Below, one piece after another: positions 57,658 to 64,000 of a DNA stretch of 64,000 nt; position 1 is the first letter of the stretch, and every line of letters begins with the position of its first letter. The DNA lies in the NCBI RefSeq assembly GCF_027887165.1, contig NC_077229.1, positions 206,586,753 to 206,650,752 of the forward strand, read 5' to 3'. Origin of the DNA: Monodelphis domestica. Its lineage: Eukaryota > Chordata > Mammalia > Didelphimorphia > Didelphidae. The translations under genes and the position numbers were made by a program. The notes under the pieces were generated by a model. That model saw nothing but the letters and a program-made list of their open reading frames with translations. It searched no databases and was not told the origin of the DNA.

Positions 57658-58176
57658 TAGTGATGGCTAACCTTTTAGAGGTGGAGTGCTGGGCCCCATC
57701 CCCACTCTATTCCCCAGACTGAGAGCCATGCCATGCCCCCACATGCTGTATCCCCCATCGAGTGACAGGCATGCCCTGCATGCCTCTCCCCACTTTCCCT
57801 ACACAAGGGAGAGAGAGAAAACTCTCCCACTGGGCTGCTAGGTGGAGCAGAGGGTGAAGTAAGAGACATCCTCAGCTAATGTAGAGAGGGAGAAGGGAGT
57901 GGCCTGAGCATTTTACTCCTTTCCAGCTCTGCTACCTATGAGCTGTCCACCTTACTCCCTGTGCATTTCTATTGGACTGCTGGGCTGAGGGCCTGGCAAT
58001 GTGAAAAAAAATGATGTTAGATGTGGTGGAGAGGGGTAGGGGAGCAGTTCCAACCAAGTCACTCTGCCTTTCTAGTAACAAACTCTGGCTGGAGTAGGGG
58101 GAAAGGTGGCCACATGCCCACAGAGAGTGCTCTGCATGCCATCTTTGGCACCTGTGCCATAGGTTCACTATCATTG
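57658..58176 (+). mobile_element. non-autonomous hAT transposon
   Basis: 519 bases with imperfect terminal inverted repeats (tagtgatggctaacctttt against the reverse of ccataggttcactatcattg) and a perfect 8-base target duplication TACTAGAC (57650-57657 and 58177-58184), close to the hAT preference nTCTAGAn. The GC-rich interior has no transposase frame. It was inserted at the 3' edge of an antisense L2. Confidence 0.88.
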
Positions 58177-58185
58177 TACTAGACA

Positions 58186-58500
58186 CTTTGCTAGGTTCTG
58201 GGAGATAGAACCAGAAAGAATGAGACAACTCCTCATCTTAAGGAACTTAAAATCTAGTAGGAAAGATAGCAACTATATATGTAAATATATGCAGAATAAA
58301 TATAGGGAAAATAAAGACAAATAGATGCAAAGTGGTTAAAAGAAGGGACTTATGGAGGATACAAGCAATGGGGTTGGGGAATTAGTAAAGGCCATCATGT
58401 AGAAAGTTGTATTTGGACTACATTTTGAAAGAAGAGAGGGATTATAAAACAATGAAGACACCAACAAAGTCCTAGGTGGAAAGAATGGGATGTCAGATGG
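58186..58500 (-). mobile_element. L2 3' end
   Basis: 'gctaggttctgggagatagaaccag', 'tcatcttaaggaacttaaaatctag' and 'gtatttggactacattttgaaag' are antisense L2 from its terminus inwards. Confidence 0.65.
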
Positions 58501-59335
58501 GCATACATTTTTCACTGGATTAAACTCTGACTACTCTTTTGCTTGGGCAATCTGATCTTTAGGAAATCACTTTTCCCTCATCTGTAACTCTTGGGTGAGG
58601 CCCTTGCTGGCATTTTTCTTCAATGTATTTCCCGCCTCTGCTGGGGACAGGGCAGCTCCTCATTTGTGACTGCCTTTGCCTCAGACTGGTTCCCTCATAC
58701 CTGTTCTCCAGCTTTGCCAGGCGTTGCCTCAATGCCATCATGCAGGTGGTAAAATGAGCCAAGTGACCTCATCCCTTATGGCACACCTTGAAGATGTCTT
58801 TTGGGAGCATTCCAAGTGACTCCATCTCTCTTCTTTCAGAACTAGAGAGACAGTTTTTCCCACGACCTGTCTTCCCACCCCTTCCCCCAAAGAACTTCCT
58901 GTTCATGAAAAGGCACGTAGGGAGCATTGAAAGTGATGGCAAATAAATTTGACAAGAAGAACTGAGGGGAAACTTACCCCTACTCCTCCCCACCCTCACC
59001 CTACATCATTGCATTAGCTTTCATTTCTCACCAATGCTTAAATTTCACTGATTTCTCACACCCATCAGTGAATGTCAGTTTACAGGAAGAGAAGTAGAAG
59101 GAAAGATGGCTCTATGTGTAAAAACTTCTCTGGAGTTGACTTTTATTTTGCTTTTCTGAAGCAACTTAAAGAGTTGATTTTCTAGAAGTCTTGTAAGAAA
59201 TGATCTTTCTATAGATTGTCCAAATTCCAGATCAACCAATTAACAGAATAGTAGTAGTAAAACTATTTATAACCATACCATAATCTATTAATAAAATCTA
59301 TTAATTATTCTATAATCTATTAATAAAAACAATCT
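58501..59335. other. intergenic, nothing recognised
   Basis: No gene or repeat was identified; ORFs at 58559-58762 and 58769-58999 have no motif. Confidence 0.4.
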
Positions 59336-59339
59336 ATTA

Positions 59340-59530
59340 ATCAATTGGCATGCATTTATTAAGCATCTATTATGTACCAGGTACTAGGGATATATATATA
59401 TACACACATATATTTGTACTATATTATTTATATAATAAAATATAGAACTATATTTCAAATATAGAATTATATTTTATTTAATATTTATATAAATATATTA
59501 TTTGAAATATTGCATATATATATTACTGGA
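59340..59530 (-). repeat. L2 terminus and AT-rich tract
   Basis: 'aatcaattggcatgcatttattaagcatctattatgtaccagg' is an antisense L2 end; (TA)n and AT-rich palindromic sequence follows to about 59530. Confidence 0.6.
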
Positions 59531-59571
59531 TTTGTGATTTCTTTGTTGTAGGGATTTTGTGGTGAGGAACT

Positions 59572-59720
59572 TGAGACAACTTGGTGGCATAATTGAATAA
59601 AGTCCTGGATTTGGAGTTAGAAACATCTGAATTCAAATCCTGTCTCAGCCTTATGAGCCATGAGACCTTAAGTAAGTCACTCAACTATTTTATGACTCTG
59701 TTGCCTTTTCATTGGAATAA
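59572..59720 (+). mobile_element. SINE, diverged
   Basis: 'gacaacttggtggcataattgaataaagtcctggatttggag', 'gaattcaaatcctgtctcagcc' and 'taagtaagtcactcaac'. Probably Mar1- or MIR-like. Confidence 0.6.
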
Positions 59721-60189
59721 GGAACATGGACTTTATGGTCCCTAATATTCTTTTAAGCTTTAAACCTATGATCTACAACCTATGAACTTCCTCTGTCAAT
59801 ATTGTTCAGATCTTTTCCCTGTAATTTATCATCTCAGAGAGTTATCTAGAGCACTAAGAAATTAAGTGATTTGAACAGGGTCACAATGAGAGGCATCAGT
59901 GCATCACTGATAGAGAATTGGTTTTAGAAACAGGAATGCAGTTTCCAGGCTGACTTCTGACATATACTGGATGTGAAACTCTCAACAAGTCACTTAACTT
60001 TTCAATCTTCTAAAGGAAATTATTTTAGGATTATAAGTTGCCAAGAGGGTACCAACTTGCATAGATGGAGGGAGTTTCCTCCTCTAGGAGTACCCAACCT
60101 TAATAAAATCACAGGTTTAAATAGCTAGTCTATTCTAGGGATGGGACTTAAATGTAGGTCTTCCTTACTCTGAAGCTGACTCATTTTAA

Positions 60190-60870
60190 AATCAATCAAT
60201 CAATAAACATTTATTTAATGTCTTCTACCTCGGAGGTCACTCTGCTAGGCACCAAGGTTATGAAGACAAAAATGAATATTGCCTCTTCTCAAAGAGCTTA
60301 TAGTCTACCATAAGAGACGTGCGTGTGTGTGTGTATGTGTGTGTGTGTATAAGCATATGTACAAAGTGAATTGGGAGGCAGAGAAAAGCATTAGCACTGC
60401 AGGGAAGGGAGTTTAAAAATATCTTAGTTTTTAAGAAATTATACATTCTAAGAGGTAGAGGTGAGGAGGAAGAGGGGGATGGTGCGTTTTAGGCCAAGGT
60501 GCAAAACTGGGAGATAAGAAGAATAGCAAAAAAGTCATTAAGCCTGGGAAGATAGTTTAGGATGAAGTTGGTCAGGGTTTTAAATACCAGTTAAATTTTT
60601 GTTTGACTGGAAAGGTAATAGGGAGCCACCAGAATTTATGGAGTATGGGACTGACATGGTCCAATATGTGTTTTAGGAAAGTTCTCTTTGATAGGTGTAT
60701 GAAAGAAGGATTGGAGAAGAGAGAGATTTAAGTCAGTGACACAGTTTGGTGGCTGTTAAAATGGTCCAGACATGAGTTAAAGAGGGCCTGAACAAGGATA
60801 ATGGTTTTAGAGAGATGTTGTAGCAGCAGAATGATAAGATCTAACAATTGATTAAGCACCTACTATATTC
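60190..60870 (-). mobile_element. L2 copy
   Basis: Antisense L2 terminus 'aatcaatcaatcaataaacatttattt...ctgctaggcaccaagg', 'ctcaaagagcttatagtctacc', then 'gatgaagttggtcagggttttaaatac', 'tatgggactgacatggtcc' and 'aagagggcctgaacaaggataatgg'. A (TG)n run lies at 60318-60350. Confidence 0.75.
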
Positions 60871-61139
60871 AGGGGACACTGTTCTTTGTAGTTAAAAGGT
60901 ACTTTTCCCATTAAAATTTTTATGTTATTATTTTAAGTGATCATACTTGGTCTCAAAGAATAGACATTGAAATGGAACCTTCTTCCTTCTCCATAGAGAT
61001 AGGGGGATTTTGGATGTGAACACTGAATATCATGGCAGACTTGGCTAATATATTGGCTAGTTTTGCGAAACTGTTTCCCCCCTTCTTTCATTTTAATTCT
61101 CAGTTATAAAGGTTGGTTCTCAGGTTAAGGGAAGTGGAT

Positions 61140-61350
61140 AAGTATTACAAGTCACCTTTACATACTTAAGCTACTTCATTCAATCCCAACAATTCCTTAA
61201 GATAAATAGTTACAAACATTCTATCATTTATTACCCCCATTTTAAGAGAAAATTGAACCTCAGAGAGCTTCAAGATTGGCTCAAGGTTACATAGTAAATA
61301 CATAGCAAACTCAGGTCTTCTGATTTCCAGTCCAGTATTCTTTATATTAT
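61140..61350 (-). mobile_element. MIR
   Basis: 'attacccccattttaagagaaaattgaacctcagagagcttcaag', 'ggttacatagtaaatac'. Antisense MIR. Confidence 0.6.
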
Positions 61351-61567
61351 ACAGTGGCATCAAAATCAAAGAGACATGGAGGTCACTAATGATAAAACCT
61401 TATATTAACATTTCTCTTTATTACCTTTTAATTTATTTTGTTAAATATTTTCCACTTCTTTTTAATCTGATTTGACTCTCACTTGGAAGTGTTGAGGGCC
61501 ACAGTGTGCCTACTGGTCAGTATCTGAAATCGCTGCACTATACTATTTAGTCCTCTTTCTAAATTTC

Positions 61568-61850
61568 ATAATAATAATAGCTAACAAATTATATAGCATT
61601 TATTACATGTCAGACACTGGTACATTATCATTTAATAATAGTAAAGAAAGATAACAATTTACAATTATTATTACGTTGGATCTTCATAACAATTCTGGTA
61701 GACTGGTGCTATTATCACCCCCATTTTTTCAGATGAGGAAAGCTAGACAGATGTGGTTAAATGATTTGCCCATGATCATATAACTAGTAAGTGTCTGAGG
61801 CTGGATTAGAACTCAGTTCTTCCTGGCTGTAGCTGGGTGATCTATTCATT
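61568..61850 (-). mobile_element. MIR
   Basis: 'ataataatagctaacaaattatatagcatttattacatg', 'attatcacccccattttttcagatgagg', 'gatttgcccatgatcatataactagtaagtgtctgagg'. Near full-length antisense MIR. Confidence 0.75.
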
Positions 61851-62599
61851 TTAACCCTAAGCTTCTCCCTACCTTTATAACATGGCAATAGAGATCAATG
61901 AGTACTGGATGTATTGGGGACAAGTTTTATACATGCAAACAATAAGTCTTGGTTCCATTAGATTACTACCAGTATCACTCATTTCTTAGACTAGTTTAAG
62001 CCATGGCAGATCAGGTTGTACCACTGAAAAGACAGGATGGGGGGCAAGTTAATACAGAGTATGTCTTTTTCGCAAATCACAGGATCATTTATTTAGAGTT
62101 GTAAGGGATTTTGGAGTTCAAATGATTCAGCTTCCTCATTTTATAAATGTTGCTATCTTGTTAGGTTCCTGATTTCCCTTCTCTCCCAATTCCCCTGCTA
62201 TTCCTAAGAGATTTTGCATTTGGTTTTTCAATCAACTTGGTAATTTTTAAATAAAATTTTTAAGAAGGGTAGGGCCCAGGCTATGATTTAGAAGGTGCAG
62301 GGAGCTCCCAGTGTGTTAAATGTCTCTACCAGGAATTGAAATGCTAACCTTCTTGACCATTGGTCTTCCACCTAGTAAGTGTCCCACTTAAAACTTAAAC
62401 CCAGTTCTTCCTGACTTTGAAGCTGGCTCTCTATGCACTAGTCCCTGGGGAATCTCAAAAATTATCAGGCAGCTAAACTTCTGGATAGCATGCTCAATTT
62501 ACTTTGGATGCTCCTTACTTTTATAAGTCAAAATTCTCTTTCTGGCTCTGCCCCTGCCCTCAAGGTACACGTTACACATTACCTTCTGCTCTAGATCAC

Positions 62600-62765
62600 A
62601 CCAGCAGGCCCCTTGGTTTCTACATCTGAAAAATGAGGGTGATAATAGGACCTGCCTCCTGGAGTTGTCATGAGGATCAAATGAGATAATAATTACAAAT
62701 TATTATCTCATCTTAGTGCTATTAAATTATTATGAGCACAGTTCCTGACACATAGAGAAAACCCA
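62600..62765 (+). mobile_element. MIR 3' half
   Basis: 'catctgaaaaatgagggtgataataggacctgcctcctgg', 'tcatgaggatcaaatgagataat', 'cagttcctgacacatag'. Sense orientation. Confidence 0.7.
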
Positions 62766-62769
62766 CTCA

Positions 62770-63175
62770 GTATCTCTTTGAGAAACACTGATAGACATCT
62801 GAACAGAGAAGGTACATAACAGAGAAAGGAATAATCTGCAGGGTTATAAGCAACTTTGATGACATCTTCCACAGAGTCATCCATCTGGACTATGTTTCGA
62901 GGTCTGCAGTGAAGGGAATGATTTTTCAACCTCTAGCCAACCTACTCAGATAGAGAAATAATGTCTGAGAGCCTGCTAGGTTTACTAGTTATTTACTGGT
63001 TGTAGTTTACCCATGCAAGGGAGGTTCCTGGCTTTTATTCTTGTTGTCGTTGTTCCAGTTATCTGATGAAATTTGTTTTAGCAAATGATTTATTCGTGTT
63101 CTTGGGTCCTGAGGCTCTGTCTTGAAAAGTCACTGAGGAAATTGCTTTTAAAGATATTAAAATGATAATAATTTA
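62770..63175. other. intergenic, nothing recognised
   Basis: No gene or repeat was identified. Confidence 0.4.
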
Positions 63176-63179
63176 AATA

Positions 63180-63430
63180 AGGGCACCTGGGTTGTGCAAT
63201 GGATAGAGCTCTGAACCTGAAGTCAGGAAGACCTAGGTTCAAATCTGATCTTGATAATTAGTAGTTGCATGACCCTGGGCATGCCATTTAATCATATTTG
63301 CTTCAGTATGACCATCTGTAAAATGAGCTAGAGAAGGAAATGGCAAACCATTCAGTATCTTTGTCAAGGAAACCCCAAATGAGGTTACAAAGAGTTGGGT
63401 ATGCCTGAAATGATAGAACAACAACAAAAA
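63180..63430 (+). mobile_element. Mar1-like SINE with RTE-like tail
   Basis: Complete copy: 'gggcacctgggttgtgcaatgg', 'catgaccctgggcatgccatttaatc', 'gagaaggaaatggcaaacca', 'aggaaaccccaaatgaggttacaaagag' and an (AAC)n end. Confidence 0.8.
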
Positions 63431-63459
63431 ATTAAATAAGTACAAGTGCATGTGTGTAG

Positions 63460-64000
63460 GTATATACATTTATACCCTGTTTTGTATGGGGTGTATGGGG
63501 TGATGGGGTGTATGGGGTGCTCAGGGAGGAGTAATATCTCTGGTATGGAGGGCTTGTTGTGCCCTCCTAGGGCAGCTCTCCAACCTCTGACCCCCACCTG
63601 ACCCCCAGCTCTCACTTGTGGCTCCCAGTAGCTGCTAGCATGCGGCAGGGGCCACACCCTGGGCAATGGCTTCGACAGGCTGGCTAAACCTTGTGAGGGT
63701 AGCCATCGGGTCGTAGACCCCTGGTGAACCAGGGCTTTGCTCACCCAGCATGTGAAGACTGTTTCGACGGAACAGGCAGAAGAAACAAATAAGAAGGTTC
63801 AACGGCTGAGATGGGGATGCAGCAAAGCACTGTGGAGTGCTTAGGGCGTGATGGAGCACAAAGGACAACATGGCCATCCAATGCAGCTGAGGAAGTCTCC
63901 AGGCGTAACGATTTTTCATGCCACTGGACCCAGGCTTCCAACGCCGAGAGAGTGGGACTGTCTCTGTGCATCGACTTTTCCACTTAAATCTCCTTCACAC
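63460..64000. other. GC-rich unidentified block at window edge
   Basis: Abruptly richer in GC and CpG than its surroundings. It begins with short GGGGTGTAT tandem units (about 63488-63522) and continues to the window end. Overlapping minus-strand ORFs (63385-63744, 63635-63919, 63741-63983) run through it in different frames. The look suggests a young LINE fragment, perhaps RTE-clade, but I cannot identify it, and a host exon is not excluded. Confidence 0.35.

Noticed and set aside
241-63430. tRNA genes at the heads of SINEs
   Set aside because: The tRNA-like boxes belong to SINE heads with cores and A-rich or RTE-like tails; no free-standing cloverleaf was found.

Overview
The window is mammalian, almost certainly marsupial, nuclear DNA. 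Repeats that look marsupial-specific fill it: many tRNA-derived SINEs of a WALLSI/WSINE1-like type and a Mar1-like type with an RTE-like tail, plus L1 3' ends of marsupial type. Beneath them lie old L2, L3/CR1 and MIR copies. The near-consensus WALLSI-type SINE at 54568-54774 makes me lean towards an Australian-lineage marsupial, but this is recognition from memory and has not been checked against a repeat library.

One protein-coding gene is supported: EDN1 (preproendothelin-1) on the + strand, about 29885 to 37330. It has five coding exons (30152-30215, 31853-32018, 33560-33718, 33884-33997, 36071-36212) and encodes 214 residues. The junctions are GT/AG and in phase, and they give a signal peptide, a dibasic-flanked big endothelin, the endothelin-like Cys repeat and a C-terminal propeptide. 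The promoter keeps the elements known from the human gene: a Smad-type palindrome, a GATA site, a hypoxia element, an AP-1 site and a TATA box. The 3'UTR is about 1.1 kb, with let-7, miR-1/206 and miR-130/301 seed matches, AUUUA motifs and an AATAAA. Differences from the human hormone are Leu7 in mature ET-1, an ET-3-like Ile after the ECE cleavage bond, one extra Ser in big ET-1, an exon 4 ten codons shorter, and a longer C-terminus.

Layout: 1-25 kb is intergenic and repeat-rich (SINEs, L2, two L1 3' ends, one old LTR at about 13.3-14.2 kb, an L3/CR1 copy, and an L2 carrying a SPIN-like hAT). 25.2-27 kb is a repeat-poor, then GC-rich block 3-4.5 kb upstream of EDN1 and is the best candidate distal regulatory region. 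29.6-37.3 kb is EDN1. 37.3-64 kb is intergenic. It includes an L2 at 42.0-46.8 kb broken up by a SINE with a nested solo LTR, another SINE, a Tigger1-like transposon and an L1. It also holds a twin-primed L1 inside a SINE at 50 kb, an inverted repeat with hAT ends at 55-58 kb, a second solo LTR at 56.2 kb, and a GC-rich unidentified block running off the end.

I found no tRNA, rRNA or CRISPR genes, no second protein-coding gene and no intact mobile element gene. Most remaining ORFs are chance or repeat-derived.
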